Assembly (NCBI GenBank): GCA_964617245.1
Contig: CAZTWF010000085.1
Coordinates: 1-39,751 of the forward strand
Length of the DNA: 39,751 nucleotides
DNA from: WYZ-LMO11 sp964617245
GTDB lineage: Archaea > Thermoproteota > Methanomethylicia > Methanomethylicales > Methanomethylicaceae
Direction: 5' to 3'
Both the position numbers and the translations under genes were made by a program. Positions 1-8,180 of this stretch are shown here, one piece after another; position 1 is the first letter of the stretch, and every line of letters starts with the position of its first letter. The notes under the pieces were generated by a model. That model saw nothing but the letters and a program-made list of their open reading frames with translations, made no database searches and was not told where the DNA came from.

Positions 1-477
1 TATGTAATTCATCCTGGCTTTAGAACTCCATTAGAAAATTTTATACCAGATATAAATAAAAATATTAATATTTTATCATTAAAAGAAATAATATATTATG
101 GTGAAGATTTAGGACTTAAAGTAGCTATAGAAAATATGCCAGCAAGAACTCGTTGTCTTCTTCAAAATGTTAATGAATTTTTTGATTTAGAAGAAAAAGG
201 AATTTCTCCATATATAGCACTAGATATAGGACATGCTAATACTACTTCACAACTTGAGATATTTCTATCAAAACTTAATGATAAAATAATTCATGTACAT
301 CTTCATGATAATTATGGTATAGAGGATGAACATAGAGTAATTGGTGAAGGAAATATTAATTGGCAATTAGTAAAGTCATATATATCTTTTGATAAAATTT
401 ATGGTGTAGTTGAAAATAATACATTAGAAGAAGCAAAAATTTCTTTTGAAAAAGCTCTTCAAATCTTTAAATCATAA
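1..477 (+). CDS. Sugar-phosphate isomerase/epimerase or endonuclease IV-like TIM barrel, 3' part
   Basis: The reading frame is open from base 1, so the start lies outside the window; 158 C-terminal residues are present. Visible motifs fit the xylose isomerase-like/AP endonuclease family 2 barrel: VIHPGF near the left edge, then VAIENMP, LDIGHAN, IHVHLHDN and a late HRVIGEGNINW. The His, Glu and Asp residues in these strands are metal ligands in that family. Whether the protein repairs DNA or isomerises a sugar cannot be told from this half. The 3' end overlaps the convergent RNase Z gene by 19 bases. The family call is secure; the substrate is unknown. Confidence 0.75.
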   Translation, partial: YVIHPGFRTPLENFIPDINKNINILSLKEIIYYGEDLGLKVAIENMPARTRCLLQNVNEFFDLEEKGISPYIALDIGHANTTSQLEIFLSKLNDKIIHVHLHDNYGIEDEHRVIGEGNINWQLVKSYISFDKIYGVVENNTLEEAKISFEKALQIFKS

Positions 478-1364
478 GTTTTAAAATCTTCAGCAATTTC
501 TGCATTTTCAAAAATTTTCTTTGCTTCTTCTTCAAGAATTTTTGTATCTTTATATCTACTACTTATATGAGTTAATATTAATTTTTTAACATTAGCTAAT
601 TTTGCTATTTTTGCTGCATCTTCTGCAGTAGAATGTTTTTCTTCATGAGCTCTATCAGAAAGATCTGAAGCAAAGGTTGCTTCATGTATTAATAAATCAG
701 CTTCTTTTGCTATTTCTATTATTTTTTCACAATATCTTGTATCTCCACTATATACTATTTTAATTCCTGGCTTTGGTTCTCCTAAAACTTCTTCAGGTTT
801 TATTATTCTACCATTTTCTAATTTTATACTATGACCTGATTTTAATAAACCCCATAATGGACCTTCTGGAATACCTAATTCTCTTGCTTTTTCTGGTAGG
901 AATTTTCCAAGACTTGCTCCTATAGTTATACAATATGCAATATTTTCCCTAGAATGATCAGCTAAAACTCCAATAACTTTAATTTTTTTATTTGAAAAGA
1001 TCTCACCTTCTGAAATTTCATTTATTATTATATCAAAATTTGGTTTACAGATTTCAATATTTTTATAAATAAATTCCTTTATTCCCTTAGGTCCATATAT
1101 TTCAAGTGAATGTATTCTATTAAGTAAGGTCATAGTTTGAAGCATTCCAGGTATTCCTAATATATGATCTCCATGTAAATGTGTAATAAATATCTTCATT
1201 TTTTTACATAAACTATATCCAGCTATCATCATTTGTCTTTGTGTTCCTTCTCCGCAATCTAATAAAATTATTTCACCATTAACACTTATGAGTATTGATG
1301 GAAGATTTCTTTCAGGTGTTGGCATTCCACCAGCTGAACCAAGTATGATTACTTTAATATTCAT
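459..1364 (-). CDS. rnz: Ribonuclease Z (tRNA 3' processing endonuclease)
   Basis: A metallo-beta-lactamase fold enzyme that removes the 3' trailer from tRNA precursors. The 301-residue protein has the size of the short RNase Z form. It shows the HLHGDH zinc motif near residues 62-67, a downstream DHSREN histidine, YSGDTRY with the bridging Asp, and LTHISSRY near the C terminus. I chose the ATG at 1364, preceded by GGAG, over a TTG four codons upstream. It overlaps the end of the Trm-G10 gene by 11 bases and is the last gene of a prs/trm-G10/rnz operon. A tRNA modification enzyme next to a tRNA processing enzyme makes functional sense. Confidence 0.93.
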   Translation of the reverse strand: MNIKVIILGSAGGMPTPERNLPSILISVNGEIILLDCGEGTQRQMMIAGYSLCKKMKIFITHLHGDHILGIPGMLQTMTLLNRIHSLEIYGPKGIKEFIYKNIEICKPNFDIIINEISEGEIFSNKKIKVIGVLADHSRENIAYCITIGASLGKFLPEKARELGIPEGPLWGLLKSGHSIKLENGRIIKPEEVLGEPKPGIKIVYSGDTRYCEKIIEIAKEADLLIHEATFASDLSDRAHEEKHSTAEDAAKIAKLANVKKLILTHISSRYKDTKILEEEAKKIFENAEIAEDFKTYDLKI

Positions 1365-2379
1365 AATTCTCCACAACTATTATTGATCTTGTAAGAGATT
1401 TATGAACTTTCATTATATGTATTTCATGGACTTTATAACCTTTTTTTATTGCTTCTTCTTCAATTTTAATTTCTTTAGGAGAAGCAATACACATAAATCT
1501 ATTTTTTCTTAAAATTCCTTTTACTTCTTCTAAGAAATTTGAAATAATTTCTTTAATACTTCTTCCTTTTGTTGATGTTCCCCTGCCATAGGGAGGATCT
1601 GTTGATATTCCATCAACTTTATTTATTGGTAATTTTCTTGCATCTGCTAATATTAAATTTGCTTCTAATCCATAATATCTTAAATTTTTATAAGCTCCTT
1701 TAATCATTTTTAAATCAAGATCAGATCCATATGCTTCTAATCCCATTAGTTCTGCTTCTATTAAAAATCCACCTGTACCACAAAAAGGATCAAGAAATCT
1801 TTCTCCTCTTTTAATTCTACATAAATTTACAAAAGCTCTAGAAAGTTTAGCATCTAAAGCTCCTGGATGGAAAAAAGCTCTTTTTCTTGGTCTTCTTTCA
1901 ACAAATTTTTTTCTATTAGTCATAAAATTACATTCATATATGAAAATTCCTCCATTAGTTATTATTCCTCTTATCCAAATTTCTGGATTTTCTAAATTTA
2001 CTTTAGCATTAGTATGTTTTTTTATGATTTCACCTAATTTTCTTTCTATTTCTATTGATGAAGCTTCTTTCCAATAATCTTTAATTCTTTTTACTCTTAC
2101 TCCAAAACTTTTTTCTTCTAAAAAACTCCAATCTATTTTATTACATTGATTAATAAAATCACTAACATTAGAAATATGAACTATTAATCTTCCTCCTTCT
2201 ATTATATATGCTCCTCTTTTTTCTAAGATTTCAAATATTTCTTTTCCTCCATTTATTATCATTAATTGATCAAATCTATTTATTTCATTAAATAATATCT
2301 CTTCACCTTTTAAAATAGCATTTACCTCTGAATAAGGAATAGAAGGATGTTCTCCTGAAAGTAATATTGCTATTAACAT
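1354..2379 (-). CDS. tRNA (guanine-10-N2)-methyltransferase, THUMP/Rossmann (Trm-G10 type)
   Basis: Methylates N2 of guanosine 10 in tRNA using S-adenosylmethionine, which in archaea helps tRNA folding. The 341 residues hold an N-terminal THUMP-type region (about 1-150), then a class I methyltransferase. DPFCGTGG (about 197-204) is the cofactor loop and DPPYGRG (about 261-267) is the catalytic motif IV of N2-guanine methyltransferases. It is translationally coupled to both neighbours: it overlaps prs by 7 bases and RNase Z by 11. The family is secure; the position-10 specificity follows from archaeal orthologs of the same architecture. Confidence 0.9.
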   Translation of the reverse strand: MLIAILLSGEHPSIPYSEVNAILKGEEILFNEINRFDQLMIINGGKEIFEILEKRGAYIIEGGRLIVHISNVSDFINQCNKIDWSFLEEKSFGVRVKRIKDYWKEASSIEIERKLGEIIKKHTNAKVNLENPEIWIRGIITNGGIFIYECNFMTNRKKFVERRPRKRAFFHPGALDAKLSRAFVNLCRIKRGERFLDPFCGTGGFLIEAELMGLEAYGSDLDLKMIKGAYKNLRYYGLEANLILADARKLPINKVDGISTDPPYGRGTSTKGRSIKEIISNFLEEVKGILRKNRFMCIASPKEIKIEEEAIKKGYKVHEIHIMKVHKSLTRSIIVVENYEY

Positions 2380-3239
2380 AATTCTCTTGCTATAAGTGGA
2401 GCAACTGTTATTTTACTAAATTCATTTTCTACAGTATCTGTAGCAATAATTTCATCAACACCTGCATTTTTAATTTTTTCTAAAGCATCTTTAATTAAAA
2501 GTGCATGGGTACATGTTACAATTATTCTTCTTGCTCCTTTTTCTTTTACAATTTTTGCAGTAGTTGCTATAGTTCCACCTGTACTTATTATATCATCTAT
2601 TATTATTACATCTCTATTTTTGAAATTAATATCTATTTCTTCTATCTTTATAGCACCACTAATTCTATCTCTATATTTTTCAAAATATCCATATTCACAA
2701 TTCATAATTTCTCCTAATTTTTTTGCTCTTTCTAATGCACCTTTATCTGGAGCTAATATATATGGCTCATTAAAATTAATATTCTTAAAATAATCTGCTA
2801 TTACTTCTATTGCTTTTAAATTCTTTGCTTTTATTTTAATTGTATTTAAAGAATATTCCTTATGAATATCAATAGTAATAAATTCATCAGCTCCTATTTT
2901 TTCTATTAATTTAAGTATTGTATTTATACTTATGGCTTCTCCTTCTCTAAATCTCATATCTTGTCTAGCATAAGCAATATATGGAACTACAACCTTAATT
3001 TTCTTTGCACCAAGATCCTTCAGATTATCAATAAGTAAAAATAATTCAATAAGTCTTTTATCTTGATTTGGATAAGTTGAATTAACAATTACTACATCAT
3101 CTTTAATATCATCTACAATTCTTATATAAGATTCACCATCTGGAAATATTTTATATTCTATATTAGCAATTTTAACTTTCATTATTTCTGCTAATCTTTT
3201 ACTTAAATTAATTGAAGCAATACCTGGTATTATAATCAT
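2373..3239 (-). CDS. prs: Ribose-phosphate pyrophosphokinase (PRPP synthetase)
   Basis: Makes 5-phosphoribosyl 1-pyrophosphate from ribose 5-phosphate and ATP, the entry point for nucleotide and histidine synthesis. The 288-residue length is typical of the short archaeal form. FPDGE (about 32-36) and RQDMRF (about 92-97) match the ATP-binding regions, and DDIISTGGTIA (about 215-225) is the PRPP-binding loop. The ATG at 3239 has GGTGAT three bases upstream. It is first in the prs/trm-G10/rnz operon; the upstream gap to the divergent radical SAM gene is only 57 bases. Confidence 0.95.
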   Translation of the reverse strand: MIIIPGIASINLSKRLAEIMKVKIANIEYKIFPDGESYIRIVDDIKDDVVIVNSTYPNQDKRLIELFLLIDNLKDLGAKKIKVVVPYIAYARQDMRFREGEAISINTILKLIEKIGADEFITIDIHKEYSLNTIKIKAKNLKAIEVIADYFKNINFNEPYILAPDKGALERAKKLGEIMNCEYGYFEKYRDRISGAIKIEEIDINFKNRDVIIIDDIISTGGTIATTAKIVKEKGARRIIVTCTHALLIKDALEKIKNAGVDEIIATDTVENEFSKITVAPLIARELC

Positions 3240-3296
3240 AAGATCACCATTTTAAAAATAAATACTTAATTGAGAAATAAATTTTAGGGATTAAAT

Positions 3297-4298
3297 TTGG
3301 AGGCAATGTTATATAGTAAATTAGATTCTGATAAAGTAAAATGTAATCTTTGTCATTTTCGATGTATTATAGCTAATGGAAAAAAAGGTAGTTGTGGTGT
3401 AAGAGAAAATAGAAATGGTATTTTATATACTCTTGTATATGGAAAAGCTATTTCTTATGCTATAGATCCAATAGAAAAGAAACCTTTATTTCATTTTTAT
3501 CCTGGTAGTACTACATTTTCTATTGCTACTATAGGCTGTAATTTTAAATGTATATTTTGTGATAATTGGGTTATAAGTCAAGATAGAGAAGCAAAAGGTG
3601 AAGAATTATTACCAGAAGAAATAGTCTATATAGCAAAAAGATATGAATGTAAATGTATTAGTTATACATATACTGAACCAACAATATTTTTTGAATATGC
3701 TTATGATACAGCTAAACTTGCTCATAAAGAAGGGATATTTAATACATTTGTAACTAATGGTTATATGACACCTGAAGCAATAGATTTAATCAATGGATAT
3801 CTAGATGCTGCAACAGTAGATTTTAAAGGAAGTGGAGATCCTGATTTTTATAAGAAATTCTGTAAAGTACCTGATGTAGAACCTATTTTTCAATCTTTAT
3901 TAGAAATGAAAAGAAAAGGAATTTTCATTGAAATAACTGATTTAATTGTAACTGGTGGAGGAGAATCAAAAGAAGCTTTTAAAAAATTTATTAAAAGAAT
4001 AATTGATATTCTTGGAGATTCTGTACCTTTACATATACTTAGATTCTTTCCAAGTTATATGTATATGAATACTACTTCAACATCTATTACAATATTAGAG
4101 GAATTATATAAAATAGCTAAGGATTTTGGACTAAAATATGTTTATTTAGGTAATGTACCTGGTCATAAATATGAACATACTTATTGTCCTAATTGTAATA
4201 ATATAGTAATAAAAAGAATTGGATTTGAAATTATTGATATTAAACTTAAAGGTAAGAATTGTGCATATTGTAATAATGAGATAAATATAAGAATATAA
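3297..4298 (+). CDS. amrS: AmmeMemoRadiSam system radical SAM enzyme
   Basis: A radical SAM enzyme of the AmrS group (pyruvate formate-lyase activase-like). The 333 residues contain N-terminal cysteines at about 16, 19, 23 and 33, the family signature DPIEKKPLFHFYPGS, and the cluster-binding motif CNFKCIFC at about 81-88. A CPNC pair sits near the C terminus. The start is taken as TTG because the family usually begins a few residues before the first cysteine pair; an ATG three codons later is the alternative. The other members of the three-gene Ammecr1/Memo/AmrS set are not in the window, so its substrate is unknown. The next gene downstream is a broken paralog. Confidence 0.85.
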   Translation: MEAMLYSKLDSDKVKCNLCHFRCIIANGKKGSCGVRENRNGILYTLVYGKAISYAIDPIEKKPLFHFYPGSTTFSIATIGCNFKCIFCDNWVISQDREAKGEELLPEEIVYIAKRYECKCISYTYTEPTIFFEYAYDTAKLAHKEGIFNTFVTNGYMTPEAIDLINGYLDAATVDFKGSGDPDFYKKFCKVPDVEPIFQSLLEMKRKGIFIEITDLIVTGGGESKEAFKKFIKRIIDILGDSVPLHILRFFPSYMYMNTTSTSITILEELYKIAKDFGLKYVYLGNVPGHKYEHTYCPNCNNIVIKRIGFEIIDIKLKGKNCAYCNNEINIRI

Positions 4299-4310
4299 GA
4301 GGTGATGATT

Positions 4311-5416
4311 ATGTGGTATATAATTCGTCCAGATGCAGTATCTGCATTAGAAGATCCAAAGGTACTAGAAGCTCTTCCTAGATATGTAGATATTGTTAAA
4401 AATAAAAAATTAGCAAAATTTAGAATATCTAGATTAATTTCAGTAGAAATTTCAGGAGATGAAACTATAGAAGAACTTTGGAATATTCATAAAAAATCTA
4501 TTAATGAATATATTAGACTTGAAAAAGATTTAGATGAAGGAAAGCCTATATCCTTAGAAACTCCTAAATTTTCTCTTCTTCATCTTAAATCTACTATAGC
4601 ACAAAGAATAATGAAATCATGTATATTATGTGAACGTAGATGTATGAAAGATAGAGAAAAAGGAGAACTTGGATATTGTAAAGTAGGAAGAGAAATGTTT
4701 GTATCATCGTATTTTGATCATATGGGGGAGGAACCTGAAATTGTTCCCAGCTTTACGGTATACGACTTTTAGTCGGCCGAATTAGCTTGGGATGCAATTT
4801 CAGGTGTCTCCATTGTCAAAATTGGACTATAAGTCAACAATTTGAAAAAGGAGAATATTATGCAGAAAAAGAATTAGCATTATTAATAGATGATGCGCGT
4901 AGAAGAGGTTGTAGAAATCAAAATTGGGTAGGTGGAGACCCTATACCTCATATACCATTTTGGTTAAGAGTTTTACTTTATGAAAAAGAAAATATGCCTG
5001 TTTTCTTTAATACTAATGGATATTTAACTATTGAAGCAATGGAATTATTAAGAGGTATTGTAGATATTTATAAAATAGATTTTAAATATGGTAATAATAA
5101 ATGTGCAGAAAGAATTTCTGATGTAAAGAATTATATGGAAGTAATAACAAGAAATCTAAAACTTGCAAAAGAATATGGTGAATTATTGATAAGAATTCTT
5201 GTTTTACCAAATCATTTAGATTGTTGTTTATCCAAAATATTAGAGTTTATATCAAAGGAACTTGGAAAGAATACAAGAGTTAATTTAATGGATCAATATA
5301 CTCCACATTGGAGAGCAAAAGAAGTACCAGAAATTACAAGACGTTTAAATGCACTTGAATGGAGAAAAGCAATTGAAATGATAAAAAATTATGGACTTAC
5401 TAATGTAATTTTTTAA
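4311..5416 (+). CDS. Radical SAM protein (PflX/AmrS-like) with an internal frame break
   Basis: A second radical SAM gene, 12 bases after amrS, read in two frames. The 5' part (4311-4772) ends at a TAG just after the motif GEEPEIVPSFTVYDF. The 3' part continues in the -1 frame and gives VGRISLGCNFRCLHCQNW, the CX3CX2C cluster motif, then a barrel ending at 5416. The new frame is open from 4739 and the old one to 4769, so the switch must lie there unless sequence is removed. Both halves are otherwise well preserved, including an N-terminal CILCERRC motif, so decay looks recent or absent. The ATG at 4311 has GGTGAT four bases upstream. The break sits inside the hairpin at 4727-4811. Recoding, splicing, an insertion or a base error could each explain it. 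Confidence 0.75.
4727..4811 (+). other. Long RNA hairpin spanning the radical SAM frame break
   Basis: Bases 4727-4744 pair with 4794-4811 in one register over 18 positions, with a single A-G mismatch (4732/4806). The core CCTGAAATTG/CAATTTCAGG (4734-4743/4795-4804) is perfect. Inside, TCCCA pairs with TGGGA (4745-4749/4788-4792), GCT with AGC (4750-4752/4784-4786) and CGG with CCG (4756-4758/4777-4779). The tip is CGAC-TTTTA-GTCG (4763-4775). The in-frame TAG (4770-4772) starts in that tip loop. Bases 4734-4795 contain 29 G or C in 62, well above the surroundings, with codons rare elsewhere in the window (CCC, ACG, GGC). This suggests selection on RNA structure. Pairing is from inspection only; no energy was computed. 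Confidence 0.6.
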
Positions 5417-5433
5417 TTTTATTTTTGTTTTTT
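5406..5433 (+). terminator. T-rich end of the radical SAM operon
   Basis: Several runs of four to six T lie at the stop of the radical SAM gene, in the convergent junction with the DUF373 gene. Archaeal intrinsic termination commonly uses such T tracts without a hairpin. Part of the tract codes for the Lys/Phe-rich end of the DUF373 protein on the other strand, so it may be partly incidental. Confidence 0.35.
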
Positions 5434-6474
5434 AAAGAAAATTGGCTTTATTGAAAATATTACTACTAAAAATCCACATACTAAAACACCAAGTCCAGAT
5501 ACTAAGAGAAAAGGAATTAGACTTGCTTTTGGATTTGTTATAATTAAACTTGCTTCAATTACTATTTGTCTTATAAATAATAAAGCAACTAATCCTATAA
5601 TTTCATACCATATTTTTTGTGATTCTTCTAAATATTTTACTATAAGTCTTCCTGTAATATATACTGCTATTCCTATAGCAAATAAATCAATAGTATTTGA
5701 TAATGTTAATCCTACAAATAATTGTAGATTTTCTAATGAGGCTTCTATTAATGCTATACTTATTCCTCTATATATTGCAATTGATGAAATTATTATTCCT
5801 ATAAGAGAAGTAATAAGTCTTATTGGTGATTCTTTCCATGCTTCTTTTATTATTTTATCAATACTAAATCCTTTTATTATTAAGACTATACCAATAATTA
5901 TTCCTAAGGAAATAATTGCATAGCCTATTAAATTAAGTAGATATAATACTGTTACTATAAGAAGAATTAATCCAGGAATACCTAAAAAAGTCTTTGAATA
6001 TTCAGGATCAGTAAGTTTTTTTAAATATCTATAAAATAGTACATAAGTTTCTTCTACACTTTTTTCTTGTTGAACAAATACTCTTTTTACTGATATTATA
6101 GGAATTTTAGATTGTACTATTGGTATTGCTTGTTCATCAGCAACACCATCACTTACAAATATTACTCCATCAGCTTTAAAATTTCTAAGAATTTCTTCTA
6201 ATTCTGATAATATCTTTATATCAGATTTATATCCACCTTCTGGTAAACCTGTTATTATTGCAATTTCACAATTATGATTTTCCTTAATTAATTCATCATA
6301 TACTTTTATTGCCTCAAATATAGAATTTATATCAGAATCTTCTGGATTTTTAAGAGCAAATGAAATTGCAGCAGATAAGACTTTCTCTCTTCCTATAATT
6401 GGTGTAGAAAGTCCTATAACTCTACCTATATCATTATCCTTATCTACACTTAATACTAGTATATTTTTTTCCAT
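5419..6474 (-). CDS. DUF373 family membrane protein
   Basis: The 351-residue protein has a soluble N-terminal domain (about 1-150) containing DKDNDIGR, TGLPEGGYKSD and FVSDGVADE. About six or seven hydrophobic segments follow and it ends in a basic tail. This layout matches the archaeal DUF373 family, whose function is not known. The Asp-rich N-terminal motifs resemble a nucleotide- or metal-binding site, but that is a guess. A TATA-like box about 23 bases upstream of the ATG suggests a leaderless transcript separate from the genes behind it. Confidence 0.85.
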   Translation of the reverse strand: MEKNILVLSVDKDNDIGRVIGLSTPIIGREKVLSAAISFALKNPEDSDINSIFEAIKVYDELIKENHNCEIAIITGLPEGGYKSDIKILSELEEILRNFKADGVIFVSDGVADEQAIPIVQSKIPIISVKRVFVQQEKSVEETYVLFYRYLKKLTDPEYSKTFLGIPGLILLIVTVLYLLNLIGYAIISLGIIIGIVLIIKGFSIDKIIKEAWKESPIRLITSLIGIIISSIAIYRGISIALIEASLENLQLFVGLTLSNTIDLFAIGIAVYITGRLIVKYLEESQKIWYEIIGLVALLFIRQIVIEASLIITNPKASLIPFLLVSGLGVLVCGFLVVIFSIKPIFFKKQK

Positions 6475-6492
6475 TTTTTCAATAATGAATTT

Positions 6493-6501
6493 GTTTTATA
6501 G
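6493..6501 (-). promoter_or_regulatory. TATA box of the DUF373 gene
   Basis: Read on the minus strand the sequence is CTATAAAAC, a good archaeal TATA box, centred about 23 bases from the ATG at 6474. This spacing fits transcription starting at or very near the start codon. Confidence 0.5.
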
Positions 6502-6531
6502 ACTTAAAACTATTATGGAAAAATTTAAATA

Positions 6532-7383
6532 TTACTCTTTTGCTGACAATAAAGCTGCAAATTCATCAAAAGTTAATCTTTCTCCATTTTTAATTTTCTC
6601 TTCAGCCTTTTTTGCTAATTCTATTCTTTTTCTCAATATTTGCTTAGTTTCTTCTGCTATAATTTCAATTTTCTTTTCTAGTATTTCTTCTTTGATTTTA
6701 TTATATTTAACATTATTTTCATTATATTCTTTTTTAAGATTACTTATTTCTGTTTTTAATAAAGAAATTTTCTCCTTTATTTTAATTAATTCAGATTTAA
6801 TTAATTTTAAATTCTCAATTGATTTTATCATAGACTCATGATATTTTTTAGATTCTTGTGCTAATGATAAAATTTCATTATGTATATTATTAGCTTTTTC
6901 TTTAAATTCATTATAAGATGATCTATATGAATTTATTTTTTCATTTATTTCTTTAATTTGCTTATATACTAGTAATTTCTTTTCTATTTCATTTCTTCTT
7001 TGAAGTAATCTCTTTTCTTCTTCAATAGATAGTGGATTTGTTTGCTGTTTCCAATCTATATTTTTAATTTGATTTATAAGATCTTCTTCTTTTTCTTTTA
7101 TTAATGAAGGTAGTCTCTTTTTTTCTAATATTAACTCTTTAATTTTTTCTGAAATTTCTTTGCATTTATTATTAAGTTCTTCTCTTATTTTTTTCTTTTC
7201 AGCTATTTTTATATTTATATCATTTCTTAAATTTCTTAAATTTTCTATTTCTTTTCTTATTTCATTTATTTTCTCAATAATTTCTTTCTTTTTCTCTTTA
7301 AGTTGTTCTAATTCTGAATTTTTTTCATTTATTTTTTCATTTAAAGACTTTATTTTTTTAATTATTGATGATATTTCTTCCAT
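6532..7383 (-). CDS. Long coiled-coil protein (COG1340-like)
   Basis: Almost the entire 283 residues are charged heptad-like coiled coil (Lys/Glu/Ile/Leu rich). They finish with GERLTFDEFAALLSAKE, a C-terminal signature seen in the archaeal coiled-coil family often filed under COG1340. No catalytic motif is visible, and database labels such as phosphoserine phosphatase for this family look unsupported. I chose the ATG at 7383, which has AGGTGAT upstream, over a GTG at 7392. The gene follows the GPN GTPase closely and is probably cotranscribed with it, which suggests a structural or scaffolding partner role. Function unknown. Confidence 0.75.
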   Translation of the reverse strand: MEEISSIIKKIKSLNEKINEKNSELEQLKEKKKEIIEKINEIRKEIENLRNLRNDINIKIAEKKKIREELNNKCKEISEKIKELILEKKRLPSLIKEKEEDLINQIKNIDWKQQTNPLSIEEEKRLLQRRNEIEKKLLVYKQIKEINEKINSYRSSYNEFKEKANNIHNEILSLAQESKKYHESMIKSIENLKLIKSELIKIKEKISLLKTEISNLKKEYNENNVKYNKIKEEILEKKIEIIAEETKQILRKRIELAKKAEEKIKNGERLTFDEFAALLSAKE

Positions 7384-7392
7384 TAATATCAC

Positions 7393-8148
7393 CTAAATGT
7401 CTATTCCACCAGTATGAATACGTTGAAGTTGTGCAAATAGATCAGTCATACCTTGTCCTGTATATGATGATACTAATAAAAATTCTCCTGGTCCACCAAT
7501 CTCTAATAATGTATCAAATATTCTTTCAGATAATTCTCCTTTTATATCTACAATTTCTGAGAAGAAACTTTCTTTAAGTGATAATGGTTCTGTTATCCAT
7601 TGTATTGCTCTTTCCATCATATCTTCAGATAGAAGATCTATTTTTGATATACAGTTTATCTGTGGGGCTTTGAATCTTGTTTGAACTGAGTAGGCTAAGA
7701 GCATAATGGAAACAAAATCAGAAGGTCTATTTAAGAAAATCGAATCTGCAAGAAATATAATTGAAAAATTATTTTTTGAAAGAGCTGTTGTGATAATTCT
7801 TCCAGAATCTCTATAAGCGAAAAGCTCAAGTTGTCCTGGTGTATCTACTATAACATAATCAGGTTCAAATCTTTCAATTTCTTCTCTCATTTTTTCAATA
7901 TAATTTACAGCAGTATCAACACATAATATAAGAGCACCATTAGGACCAAGTTGATATTCTTCAACAATTTTATCATAATCAATATATTCTCTTATATCAA
8001 TTTCAGGATAATAAGGAAGCCATTTTACTCCTGGATCTAGATTTACTGATATAACATTAAGTTCAGCAGCTCTTAATGTATCTAAAAGAGATGAAGTTAA
8101 TGCAGATTTACCAGATCCAGCTGTTCCTAGTATATACACAAAATTCAT
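7393..8148 (-). CDS. GPN-loop GTPase (archaeal Gpn/Npa3 homolog)
   Basis: A SIMIBI-class GTPase. From the ATG at 8148 it is 251 residues, with P-loop GTAGSGKS at about 8-15, the family-defining Gly-Pro-Asn insertion (LGPNGA) at about 67-72, and DTPGQLELF as the switch/Walker B region. A SKID motif fits the guanine-specificity loop. Eukaryotic relatives assemble RNA polymerase II; the archaeal role is unsettled. The open frame reaches 8202, but the extra N-terminal residues are hydrophobic and precede the usual start. ATG 8157 is also possible. Confidence 0.9.
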   Translation of the reverse strand: MNFVYILGTAGSGKSALTSSLLDTLRAAELNVISVNLDPGVKWLPYYPEIDIREYIDYDKIVEEYQLGPNGALILCVDTAVNYIEKMREEIERFEPDYVIVDTPGQLELFAYRDSGRIITTALSKNNFSIIFLADSIFLNRPSDFVSIMLLAYSVQTRFKAPQINCISKIDLLSEDMMERAIQWITEPLSLKESFFSEIVDIKGELSERIFDTLLEIGGPGEFLLVSSYTGQGMTDLFAQLQRIHTGGIDI

Positions 8149-8180
8149 AATAAACATAAAAAATGGAAAAATAAAAAATT

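Noticed and set aside
4770..4772. TAG read as pyrrolysine
   Set aside because: Reading through TAG in the same frame gives a short unrelated tail and never reaches GCNFRC. TAG also ends normal genes here (eS30, atpB, atpD).
4744..4794. A canonical bulge-helix-bulge archaeal intron in the radical SAM gene
   Set aside because: I tested intron lengths that restore the frame (17, 20, 23, 26, 29, 32 and 35 bases) for two 3-base bulges flanking a 4-base-pair helix. None gave full pairing in the central helix. A relaxed motif remains possible, so this is not called as an intron.
4767..4801. Ribosome hopping like T4 gene 60
   Set aside because: The stop in a hairpin is similar, but no matching take-off and landing codons are present at a frame-restoring distance.
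6485..6841. Plus-strand open frames over the coiled-coil gene (also 7160-7396)
   Set aside because: They are Phe/Ser/Ile-rich mirror images of Lys/Glu-rich coding sequence on the minus strand and have no family features.
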